DNA from: JABIDZ01 sp964402905
GTDB lineage: Archaea > Iainarchaeota > Iainarchaeia > Iainarchaeales > JAAZKV01
Assembly: GCA_964402905.1 (NCBI GenBank)
Contig: CAYODU010000034.1
Span: forward strand, 1 to 6,925
DNA length: 6,925 nucleotides
Direction of reading: 5' to 3'
Part shown: in pieces, positions 1-5,353 of the stretch
Position numbering within the stretch: the stretch's first letter is position 1
Layout: each line of letters starts with the position of its first letter
Notes under the pieces: model-generated
Seen by the model: the letters and a program-made list of their open reading frames with translations, nothing else
Told to the model about the DNA's origin: nothing
Database searches by the model: none
Made by a program: the position numbers and the translations under genes

Positions 1-2
1 AT

Positions 3-764
3 GTTAAAGGCGTTTCACAAGGAAAAGCCGTTCCAAGAGACGAACTCAAAGCTAATATACTACAGCGAATAAAAAGAAATTCTCCTTCAATAATGAGAGT
101 AGTGGACATTGACTTGATGTTTGGAAGGCAGGCGAAAAGATTAGCACGTTTGCGTATAAGAAAAGTTGTAACAAAAGCCGATTTTTATGAAGCTATGAAA
201 AGACTCGAAGCAATGAGAGAAAAGTGCGAGAAAGGGACTTGTTCTACTGGCGGACCACGCGCACAAAGCTATGTTGATTTATTTGCATTTTTTATTAAGC
301 ACGATCCATTATTCAACGCTTACTACAAGGCGTTGAGTGTGCGAGGCAGAAAAAATATGGGCGCAGCGGGAAGAAAAAAAAGAAAGGAAGCTGCTAAACG
401 CAAAAAGGCAAGGGAAATAAGGGACCCTGTCCTTGTATCAGAAGAGCATGGGCTAATTAGAGGAACAAGATGGATAAAATCCCGTAAAGGAGACACTATG
501 GAAATTGATTATGCAACAACTCACAATCCTTCAAAGGAATTAATTTCTACTGAAAGAGTTGCAGGGATTACTGCAGCACTAAGTAATCTTGACTCATTCT
601 CACGTGAATTACTTGAAGCACATTTTGGATTAATGACCGGAAAACCAGAGTCCATTGAACACATCGCCCGCAGAATAGGCGAAGACCCTGATGCAATAAA
701 AAAACAAATACGACTCCTACTTACAAAACTATCAGAAAATTCTGGGCTCAAAGCACTCGTATAA
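3..764 (+). CDS. Basic protein with C-terminal sigma-70 region 4-like HTH, 5' partial
   Basis: A likely DNA-binding protein; the exact role is unknown. An internal ATG at 93 would give 223 residues, but the same frame is open for 30 more codons to the window edge. Those codons read as plausible protein (for example GKAVPRDELKANIL) and no Shine-Dalgarno precedes ATG 93, so the gene probably starts outside the window. Numbering from ATG 93, residues 90-110 are a Lys/Arg/Ala-rich basic stretch. Residues 163-213 look like sigma-70 region 4: the pattern is LDSFSRELLEAHFGL, then a short Gly-Lys turn, then an IEHIARRIGEDPDAIKKQI helix-turn-helix, then LLLTKL. Regions 2 and 3 of a sigma factor are not seen. 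Cysteines lie at 45 and 50. Archaea use TBP/TFB instead of sigma, so this is more likely a stand-alone HTH regulator or nucleoid protein. A T-tract follows the stop directly. Confidence 0.7.
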   Translation, partial: VKGVSQGKAVPRDELKANILQRIKRNSPSIMRVVDIDLMFGRQAKRLARLRIRKVVTKADFYEAMKRLEAMREKCEKGTCSTGGPRAQSYVDLFAFFIKHDPLFNAYYKALSVRGRKNMGAAGRKKRKEAAKRKKAREIRDPVLVSEEHGLIRGTRWIKSRKGDTMEIDYATTHNPSKELISTERVAGITAALSNLDSFSRELLEAHFGLMTGKPESIEHIARRIGEDPDAIKKQIRLLLTKLSENSGLKALV

Positions 765-773
765 AATTTTTTT
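765..773 (+). terminator. T-tract terminator after the sigma-r4-like gene
   Basis: A run of seven T residues (767-773) starts two bases after the stop codon. Archaeal transcription commonly ends at such U-rich tracts without needing a hairpin. It fits an end for the upstream transcript; no experiment supports it here. Confidence 0.5.
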
Positions 774-819
774 CAAAGAGCAATAGGCGCAAGAGAAAAT
801 TTTCACAAAAAGCTCTTTG
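774..819. repeat. Inverted repeat, 8-bp arms
   Basis: CAAAGAGC at 774-781 pairs perfectly with GCTCTTTG at 812-819 across a 30-base loop. The loop contains its own 10-bp palindrome, GAAAATTTTC (795-804). The element sits just after a T-tract and before the promoter of the 51-codon gene. It may be part of a terminator or RNA processing structure, or may be chance in AT-rich DNA. Confidence 0.4.
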
Positions 820-828
820 TATCAGAAA

Positions 829-840
829 GAAATATAAATT
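829..840 (+). promoter_or_regulatory. TATA-like promoter of the 51-codon gene
   Basis: GAAATATAAATT resembles an archaeal TATA box. With the usual spacing of about 25 bp the transcript would start near 861, leaving a leader of about 30 bases that contains the Shine-Dalgarno site at 878-885. The predicted start lies inside the palindromic repeat 851-878. Confidence 0.4.
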
Positions 841-850
841 AAAAGCAAGA

Positions 851-878
851 TAATATATGAATAAACTTTCATATATTA
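851..878. repeat. Perfect 10-bp inverted repeat, possible operator
   Basis: TAATATATGA (851-860) and TCATATATTA (869-878) are exact reverse complements around an 8-base spacer. The element overlaps the predicted transcription start and ends where the ribosome binding site of the small cysteine protein begins. A dimeric repressor could bind it. If the RNA starts further upstream, it could instead form a hairpin next to the Shine-Dalgarno. The arms are A/T-rich, so chance is possible, though ten paired bases without a mismatch is notable. Confidence 0.5.
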
Positions 879-885
879 GGAGTGA
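878..885 (+). promoter_or_regulatory. Shine-Dalgarno site of the 51-codon gene
   Basis: AGGAGTGA lies six bases before ATG 892 and matches the 16S rRNA tail consensus well. It is the strongest ribosome binding site in the window and the main reason to believe this very short gene is translated. Confidence 0.65.
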
Positions 886-891
886 TATTTT

Positions 892-1047
892 ATGATAAAA
901 AATGAAAAAGAACTTGTAAAAAAACTAAAGTGTGAAGAGCTCTGTGTAATCTCTAGCAAAAGAGAAATCAATCCAAAGCTCATTGATAAAAAAGTTAAAG
1001 CAATGGCAGAAGAAGAAATGAACAAAAAGCTTTGTCCACCTTGCTAA
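892..1047 (+). CDS. Small four-cysteine protein ending in CPPC (51 aa)
   Basis: I do not recognise this protein. It has 51 residues, is rich in Lys and Glu, and has no signal peptide or membrane segment, so it is probably cytosolic. Cysteines are at 14 and 18 (CEELC) and at 48 and 51, where CPPC forms the last four residues. Two cysteine pairs flanking a charged, probably helical middle could bind a metal such as zinc, or act as a dithiol/disulfide pair; CPPC also occurs in some thioredoxin-fold active sites, but no such fold fits here. Support for a real gene is the Shine-Dalgarno AGGAGTGA, a TATA-like box, a palindrome at the promoter, and a T-rich tract after the stop. It lies 91 bp upstream of the ABC exporter ATPase. 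It could be regulated independently or affect that operon; nothing shows which. Confidence 0.6.
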   Translation: MIKNEKELVKKLKCEELCVISSKREINPKLIDKKVKAMAEEEMNKKLCPPC

Positions 1048-1060
1048 AAAAATAATTCCA

Positions 1061-1073
1061 TTTTTAATTTTTT
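1061..1073 (+). terminator. T-rich terminator after the 51-codon gene
   Basis: TTTTTAATTTTTT begins 13 bases after the stop of the small gene. It is followed by GAAAAAT, giving weak dyad symmetry with ATTTTT at 1060-1065. It would separate the small gene's transcript from the ABC operon. Confidence 0.45.
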
Positions 1074-1092
1074 GAAAAATAGAAGCAACAAG

Positions 1093-1106
1093 AAAGGCTT
1101 TTTAAC
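1093..1106 (+). promoter_or_regulatory. Candidate BRE/TATA promoter of the ABC exporter operon
   Basis: AAAGGCTTTTTAAC combines a purine-rich BRE-like part with a TATA-like part. The centre lies about 36 bp before ATG 1139, so a transcript would start near 1128, just before the Shine-Dalgarno GGTGA. Nearly the same string, AAAGGTTTTTATTA, occurs at 5320-5333 before the glycosyltransferase. Confidence 0.4.
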
Positions 1107-1128
1107 TAATTCCAAATCAATTTAATCT

Positions 1129-1136
1129 GGTGAGAG
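1129..1136 (+). promoter_or_regulatory. Shine-Dalgarno fixing the ABC ATPase start at ATG 1139
   Basis: GGTGAGAG contains GGTGA (1129-1133), five bases before ATG 1139. The alternative start GTG 1130 lies inside this site and has no ribosome binding site of its own, so ATG 1139 is preferred and the protein loses three N-terminal residues. Confidence 0.7.
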
Positions 1137-1138
1137 AA

Positions 1139-1939
1139 ATGGAGAATATTGTAATTGCAGAAAAATTGAGCAAGCACTATGGAAAACTAAAAGCAGTTGA
1201 TAACATTTCTTTCAATGTAAAAAAAGGTGAGATATTTGCTTTCCTTGGACCAAATGGAGCTGGCAAATCCACTACAATAAAAATGCTCACAACAATACTT
1301 AATCCAACAAGCGGTTCAATTCACTTAAATGGTTTTGATGCAGAAAAAGAATCAGAGAAAGTAAGAAAGAGTTTTGGAATTATTTTTCAAGACCCAAGCC
1401 TTGATGATGATTTAACAGCATACGAAAATATGGAGTTCCACGGCGTGCTGTACCACGTTCCAAAAAAAATAAGAAGAGAAAGAATAGAACAACTAATGCG
1501 TGTAACAGAACTGTGGGACAGAAAAGATAGTTTGGTAAAACAATTTTCGGGTGGGATGAAAAGAAGACTTGAAATCGCAAGGGGTTTGCTTCACCACCCA
1601 AAAGTACTTTTTTTAGATGAACCCACAATAGGACTTGATCCACAAACGAGAAACCACATATGGAAATACATAAAAGAACTAAACAAAAAAGAAGGGATAA
1701 CTGTTTTTCTTACAACACACTACATGGAAGAAGCTGATAAGGTGGCAGATAGAATAGCTGTTATTGACCATGGAAAAATTGTTGCACAAGGTAATTCAAA
1801 AGAACTAAAGAAAAAAACAAAGACAAAAAGTTTAGAAGATGCATTCATTAAATTAACAGGACACATGATAAGAGAAGAAAGCGGAAGCGGTTTAACACAC
1901 TTAAGGCAAATGCACAAGTTTCATACACGGAGTAGATAA
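1139..1939 (+). CDS. ABC-2 type exporter, ATP-binding subunit (DrrA-like)
   Basis: This is the cytoplasmic ATPase that powers the membrane exporter encoded next. In 266 residues all nucleotide-binding elements are present: Walker A GPNGAGKST at 37-45, Q-loop Gln84, signature FSGGM at 136-140, Walker B VLFLDEP at 156-162, D-loop GLDP at 165-168, and switch His194 in TTHYMEEAD. The short C-terminal part with SLEDAFIKLTG (231-241) followed by REE is typical of the daunorubicin-resistance DrrA branch of ABC-2 exporters. A basic tail (HLRQMHKFHTRSR) ends the protein. ATG 1139 is chosen over GTG 1130 because GGTGA sits five bases before it. The permease starts 14 bp after the stop, so the two are one operon. 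The substrate cannot be read from sequence; drugs, lipids and glycan precursors are all known for this family. Confidence 0.93.
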   Translation: MENIVIAEKLSKHYGKLKAVDNISFNVKKGEIFAFLGPNGAGKSTTIKMLTTILNPTSGSIHLNGFDAEKESEKVRKSFGIIFQDPSLDDDLTAYENMEFHGVLYHVPKKIRRERIEQLMRVTELWDRKDSLVKQFSGGMKRRLEIARGLLHHPKVLFLDEPTIGLDPQTRNHIWKYIKELNKKEGITVFLTTHYMEEADKVADRIAVIDHGKIVAQGNSKELKKKTKTKSLEDAFIKLTGHMIREESGSGLTHLRQMHKFHTRSR

Positions 1940-1953
1940 AGAAGTGAGAAAAA

Positions 1954-2712
1954 ATGTTTGTTGATTTTGGAGCAATATATGTTTTGTGGCTAAGACAAGT
2001 CAAAAAATATTTTCGTTCAAAGGCAAGAATAGTTGGTTCACTCGGACAACCACTATTATTCCTAATTGCACTTGGATTTGGTTTAGGCCCACTTGTTTCA
2101 AATGTTAACGGAGAAAGCTATCTTAATTTTATTACACCAGGAATAATTGCAATGAGTATTTTGTTCACTGCAATGTTCTCAGGAATTGAAGTTATTTGGG
2201 ATAGACAATTTGGTTTTCTAAAAGAAACTCTTGTGGCACCGGTGAGCCGAATACAAATAATGTTTGGTAGAACTCTTGGTGGAGCAACAGTAGCAACAAT
2301 ACAAGGAATAATCGTTTTGATTCTTGCGACATTTCTTGGTTTCACTATTACAAACCTTCTTTTTGTCCCAGTTGCAATAATATTCATGTTCATAATCGCA
2401 CTTCTTTTTACTACACTCGGAACGGCAATAGCTTCTCTGCTTGAAGATATGCAAGGCTTCCAGTTAATAATCAACTTTGTTATAATGCCACTATTCTTTT
2501 TGTCAAGCGCTTTGTTCCCAATAGATAATTTGCCAGGGGCACTTGGTTTTGTTACAAGATTGAATCCACTTACTTATGGAGTAAACGGATTAAGAGAAGC
2601 CCTAACAGGAACAATTCAAACAGGAATCCCACTTGATCTAACAGTAATAATTGTTGTTACAATAGCACTACTTGTAATTGGTAGCAAATTATTTTCAAGG
2701 ATACAATTGTAA
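1954..2712 (+). CDS. ABC-2 type exporter, permease subunit (DrrB-like)
   Basis: The membrane half of the exporter, expected to form a dimer in the cytoplasmic membrane with two ATPase subunits. It has 252 residues, normal for the ABC2_membrane family. Six hydrophobic segments are visible at about 27-47, 60-80, 108-131, 135-160, 169-190 and 228-247. The cytosolic loop DRQFGFLKETLVAPVSR (83-99) is the family's hallmark ATPase-coupling region, and NPLTYGVNGLREAL (204-217) is the usual motif before the last helix. The start ATG 1954 has GTGAG five bases upstream. The N-terminus has the basic, amphipathic character (RQVKKYFRSK) expected for the connecting helix. The pair most likely exports a hydrophobic compound; the substrate is unknown. 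Confidence 0.93.
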   Translation: MFVDFGAIYVLWLRQVKKYFRSKARIVGSLGQPLLFLIALGFGLGPLVSNVNGESYLNFITPGIIAMSILFTAMFSGIEVIWDRQFGFLKETLVAPVSRIQIMFGRTLGGATVATIQGIIVLILATFLGFTITNLLFVPVAIIFMFIIALLFTTLGTAIASLLEDMQGFQLIINFVIMPLFFLSSALFPIDNLPGALGFVTRLNPLTYGVNGLREALTGTIQTGIPLDLTVIIVVTIALLVIGSKLFSRIQL

Positions 2713-2735
2713 GCAAAAAAATATAAAATAAAATC

Positions 2736-2740
2736 TTTTT
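2736..2740 (+). terminator. Weak T-tract after the exporter operon
   Basis: CTTTTT lies 24 bases after the permease stop and before the next promoter. Five T residues make a weak archaeal terminator, but it is the only candidate in the gap. Confidence 0.25.
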
Positions 2741-2760
2741 CACTTCGTTAAACTATTTCA

Positions 2761-2768
2761 TTTAAATA
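2761..2768 (+). promoter_or_regulatory. TATA box giving a leaderless transcript
   Basis: TTTAAATA is a good archaeal TATA box centred 26 bp before ATG 2791. With normal spacing, transcription would start at or next to the start codon, and no Shine-Dalgarno is present, so the mRNA should be leaderless. Confidence 0.6.
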
Positions 2769-2790
2769 CTTCCAAGAAATAAAGTATTAC

Positions 2791-3801
2791 ATGAAGCGAC
2801 AAGTAAAACCTAACAAAATACCTAACAGAGCAGTCAATGCCCCAGCAATGCAAATCGTCGCAAGAGAGACAAGACTTAGGACACAAAGACAACCATTTCT
2901 TGATGACATGGCGGCCGGAATGTCCCCAAAAGATTTACACAGAAAATATGGCGGAACGCCAAATGCAATCCGAGTAAGATTATCGCTTTTTGGTAAATAT
3001 TATCCTGATGTTAATACAGCAAGAAAAAGAGCTTTACTTTTAAGGGAAGGCGGCGTTCCGGGCAAAAAAATCTATGAAGTAGTGGATAAAAACGGAGTAA
3101 GACAAGTAGTATGGGGAAATAAATTAGTACAACAATTCTCCAGAGAATTCACAAGGCAATTATTGTCACGCATTTCTGCATTAACCAAAGATAAAAGTCC
3201 TAATAATAGAGCTGAGATAAAAAAATTAATTTGTATTCTCAAAAAGACCGGAATGAAAAAAGCATGGATTGAGGGATACACAAAAGAACAAATAGCAGAT
3301 CTCTTTGGAATGAAAACAAAAAGTGTTCCAAAATATATTCATAGATTAAAAGCACTAGACCCAACAATAGAAGAAAAAAGAAGAAGAACAAAAGCAGCAA
3401 GAGCAGCTTCAACACCTAAACCAAAAAGAACACGGCCAAGTAAAGCTGGGCAAGCAAAAACAAAAACGCCCGAAAATGGAATTTCCGGAAACAAAATAAA
3501 AGTAGCGCCACATAAACCAATTCGCCCAAAAAAAGTTAGAGAATACGAGCTACAATCCAGCATGTTTGTTGTGATGAATGGTTTAGAAACACGCACTTAT
3601 AATGAAATGGAAAGAGCATATATCGATTGTATTTATAATAGAAAACTTGAAGTTGGAGAAACCCTGGCAGAGGTAATAAGACTAACCAAAGTGAATAACA
3701 ATATGGCACTCGCTTTTATCAAATTTATGAAAAGAACGGGTTTAACAGAAGAAGAGTTAAGAAGAGCATACACTGAAAATAATAAACTTGCAAATAAATG
3801 A
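2791..3801 (+). CDS. Basic multi-HTH protein of unknown function (336 aa)
   Basis: I do not recognise a named family. The protein has 336 residues and is strongly basic. Two segments look like helix-turn-helix units: residues 37-68 (GMSPKDLHRKYGGTPNAIRV) and 160-187 (GYTKEQIADLFGMKTKSVPK, followed by YIHRLKAL). Residues 194-250 are a Lys/Arg/Ala/Pro-rich, probably disordered linker. A helical C-terminal domain follows at about 266-330, with IYNRKLEVG at 281-289. There is no signal peptide or membrane segment, so it is cytosolic and probably binds DNA or RNA. The start follows from the TATA box at the leaderless distance. The C-terminal domain seems to recur in the next gene, 71 bp downstream, with which it may be co-transcribed because no T-tract lies between them. 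A transcription regulator, nucleoid protein or RNA-binding protein are all possible. Confidence 0.7.
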   Translation: MKRQVKPNKIPNRAVNAPAMQIVARETRLRTQRQPFLDDMAAGMSPKDLHRKYGGTPNAIRVRLSLFGKYYPDVNTARKRALLLREGGVPGKKIYEVVDKNGVRQVVWGNKLVQQFSREFTRQLLSRISALTKDKSPNNRAEIKKLICILKKTGMKKAWIEGYTKEQIADLFGMKTKSVPKYIHRLKALDPTIEEKRRRTKAARAASTPKPKRTRPSKAGQAKTKTPENGISGNKIKVAPHKPIRPKKVREYELQSSMFVVMNGLETRTYNEMERAYIDCIYNRKLEVGETLAEVIRLTKVNNNMALAFIKFMKRTGLTEEELRRAYTENNKLANK

Positions 3802-3844
3802 AACTCAAAAACAAAAGGAACTACTACATAACCACATGATAAGG

Positions 3845-3852
3845 AATAAATT
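3845..3852 (+). promoter_or_regulatory. Weak TATA-like site before the 117-aa gene
   Basis: AATAAATT is centred about 24 bp before ATG 3873, the distance expected for a leaderless start. It is weaker than the other boxes. A GTGAG at 3856-3860 is 12 bases from ATG 3873, too far for an ideal Shine-Dalgarno. Confidence 0.25.
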
Positions 3853-3872
3853 CTAGTGAGTATGATTACTAT

Positions 3873-4226
3873 ATGATGAAAAAGAGAATAATATTCAATC
3901 CAACGGGCGCAGTAAGGAACGGCCCTGGAAATGTTAGTAACATAAGAAAAGAAAACTGGCGAGATTATCTTCGTACAAGAACAATTTCAACAAAAAGTGC
4001 TTTAAATGCAAGAGTTATTTTTAACAGAGCATTTGAAAGAGGAATAAGAAACGATGCACAAATCGCTGATATAATCTGCAAAGAAGCAAACATACCTTAC
4101 GCCAAGGCTCTTTTACTCGCACAAAAATTTATCAATGGAGAAACAATGAAAGAGATGGCAAGGCAAAAGGAAGAAATAAGGAAAAAAGTAGCAGAAGCAG
4201 AAAAAAGAAGAAGAGAAGGAAAATAG
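3873..4226 (+). CDS. Small basic helical protein of unknown function (117 aa)
   Basis: No family is recognised. Of 117 residues, about 30-90 look helical, with an HTH-like stretch AQIADIICKEANIPYAKALL (62-81). Residues 91-117 form a highly charged Lys/Glu/Arg tail that could be a coiled coil or nucleic-acid-binding helix. IFNRAFERG at 49-57 resembles IYNRKLEVG in the C-terminal domain of the gene upstream, and a following Ile-Ala-Asp-Ile-Ile matches Leu-Ala-Glu-Val-Ile there, which suggests a shared domain. Two adjacent ATG codons (3873 and 3876) could each be the start. The protein lacks cysteine pairs, signal peptide and membrane segments beyond a single Cys69. It converges with the phosphoesterase gene, 13 bp between the stops. 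A nucleic-acid-binding partner of the upstream protein is a reasonable guess. Confidence 0.65.
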   Translation: MMKKRIIFNPTGAVRNGPGNVSNIRKENWRDYLRTRTISTKSALNARVIFNRAFERGIRNDAQIADIICKEANIPYAKALLLAQKFINGETMKEMARQKEEIRKKVAEAEKRRREGK

Positions 4227-4239
4227 AAAACAAAAAAAA
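4227..4239 (-). terminator. T-tract terminator of the phosphoesterase gene
   Basis: Read on the minus strand, eight T residues, a G and four more T residues follow the TGA stop directly. This is a strong archaeal U-tract. It fills the whole gap between the two convergent stop codons. Confidence 0.55.
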
Positions 4240-5226
4240 TCAGTTTATTTCAAAAGCAAAATTTCCATCAATATTTGAATCAAAGTACTCATTTCTATAA
4301 GGAGAAAAGGTTTTCATTTCTAATATATTTTGGAAAGGATAAAAAGTAAGTATTTTCATATAACCCGATTTACTGTCATTGGTAGTTTGGTAATCCGAAA
4401 GCACTTGAATTACTTCTTGATCAAAATCATTTTGAGAAAACAAAATTGCTTCAAAGTGAACGTGTCCTGAAAGAACCAGATTCATATTAACTTGTTTTTT
4501 AACAAAATCATCCCAAATGTATTCAGTGCTCTTGCAGACATGCACATACCTATTTGCATCTTTTCCAAGATAGCCGTGTGTTACAAAAATCTTTTCCGAA
4601 TCATTTCCTTTAAGTAAATCACTTAAATTGTTAAGAGTATTTTCATCAGGACAAAATGAAGCAAAAACAAAAGTAATGTTTTTGTCACCAGCATTAATTA
4701 TCGCATAACCGTTTCCCGGACTAAAATATTTTTGTTCTTCTACTATACCAAAATCGCTTTCTGAAAAATAATCATTGAAAAGAGTAGTTCTTTTTGTTAC
4801 CGATTTAAAATCATGGTTTCCAAGAGCTATACCAAAAGGAATGTTGTTTTCTGTTAAAACATTCATCGCTTCTTTTGCATTATCCCACTGGTTTTTATCC
4901 GTAGAAGCATCAACCAAATCCCCTACATGCGCAACAAACAAAATATTTAATTCTTCTTTGTTCTCATTAATCCAATTGGTTTGCGCTAAAAAGATTTCTG
5001 GATATTTTGCAGAGTACTTTTGAGTATCTGGGAGCACTATTACTGAAAAAAAATCTTTTTTGTTTTCAACAAATAGATTATTGTTATTATCAATGTGGGA
5101 ATTATTTGAAATATTACTAATAGAAAATATTTGTCTATAAAGAGAACCTGTGCAAAGCAAACCAAAAAGAATAACTAAAACAAATATTAGTACAAGAAAT
5201 AAATTTTTTTTATTCTTTGTATGCAT
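4240..5226 (-). CDS. Membrane-anchored calcineurin-like metallophosphoesterase
   Basis: Predicted to hydrolyse a phosphoester with a two-metal centre, outside the cytoplasmic membrane. Residues 9-25 form one hydrophobic helix after a Lys-rich start, so the catalytic part is probably tethered on the outer face; Cys25 is not in a good lipobox. Family motifs appear in order: LPDTQKYS (65-72, with DTQ in place of the common DxH), GDLVD (102-106), GNHD (136-139), THGYLG (216-221) and GHVH (254-257). The DTQ variant and the closing part, QVLSDYQ then GYMKILTF then KTFSPY, are typical of one secreted subfamily of calcineurin-like phosphoesterases. The 328 residues include all metal ligands, so it should be active. 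The substrate is unknown. It is transcribed divergently from a glycosyltransferase operon, consistent with envelope work. A TATA-like box at 5248-5255 suggests a leaderless mRNA. Confidence 0.9.
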   Translation of the reverse strand: MHTKNKKNLFLVLIFVLVILFGLLCTGSLYRQIFSISNISNNSHIDNNNNLFVENKKDFFSVIVLPDTQKYSAKYPEIFLAQTNWINENKEELNILFVAHVGDLVDASTDKNQWDNAKEAMNVLTENNIPFGIALGNHDFKSVTKRTTLFNDYFSESDFGIVEEQKYFSPGNGYAIINAGDKNITFVFASFCPDENTLNNLSDLLKGNDSEKIFVTHGYLGKDANRYVHVCKSTEYIWDDFVKKQVNMNLVLSGHVHFEAILFSQNDFDQEVIQVLSDYQTTNDSKSGYMKILTFYPFQNILEMKTFSPYRNEYFDSNIDGNFAFEIN

Positions 5227-5247
5227 TAAGCTAATAGGTTTTAAGTT

Positions 5248-5255
5248 AATTTAAA
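5248..5255 (-). promoter_or_regulatory. TATA box of the phosphoesterase gene
   Basis: On the minus strand TTTAAATT is centred about 25 bp before the start codon at 5226, with no Shine-Dalgarno between, so the transcript should be leaderless. A second minus-strand candidate, TTTATAAG, lies 12 bp further upstream and would give a leader of about 11 bases. Confidence 0.5.
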
Positions 5256-5324
5256 GGTTCTTATAAAGAAATGAACAATAGACAAAGTACAATTATCAAT
5301 TTTACACAAAGTGATTTGCAAAGG

Positions 5325-5333
5325 TTTTTATTA
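5325..5333 (+). promoter_or_regulatory. TATA box of the glycosyltransferase operon
   Basis: TTTTTATTA, preceded by the purine-rich AAAGG (5320-5324) as a BRE-like part, is centred about 25 bp before ATG 5354. No Shine-Dalgarno is present, so the first gene of the pair should be read from a leaderless mRNA. Confidence 0.55.
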
Positions 5334-5353
5334 TCTAATACATTTTTTATTTA

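Noticed and set aside
1..72. 24-codon-long frame starting at ATG 1
   Set aside because: It has fewer than 25 codons, overlaps the open frame of the first gene, and no upstream sequence is available to support a start.
1130..1138. GTG 1130 as the start of the ABC ATPase
   Set aside because: The GTG is part of the GGTGA Shine-Dalgarno that serves ATG 1139, and it has no ribosome site of its own.
1886..1936. Basic tail of the ABC ATPase as an unusual extension or frameshift
   Set aside because: DrrA-type ATPases often end in short charged tails after the REE motif, and the permease follows at normal spacing.
2118..2474. Minus-strand open frame of 118 codons inside the permease gene
   Set aside because: It lies wholly inside a well-supported ABC permease. 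The translation looks like low-complexity antisense and has no promoter or ribosome site.
3873..3879. ATGATGA as a box C of a C/D guide RNA
   Set aside because: It is the double start codon of a coding region, and no matching box D with C'/D' boxes at proper spacing was found. TGATGATGA near 1400 is likewise the Asp-Asp-Asp stretch of the ABC ATPase.
4130..4226. A-rich purine tract as a simple repeat
   Set aside because: It encodes the Lys/Glu/Arg-rich tail of the 117-aa protein and has no regular repeat unit.
4775..5023. Plus-strand open frame of 82 codons inside the phosphoesterase gene
   Set aside because: It is antisense to the region carrying the GDLVD and GNHD motifs and matches nothing recognisable.
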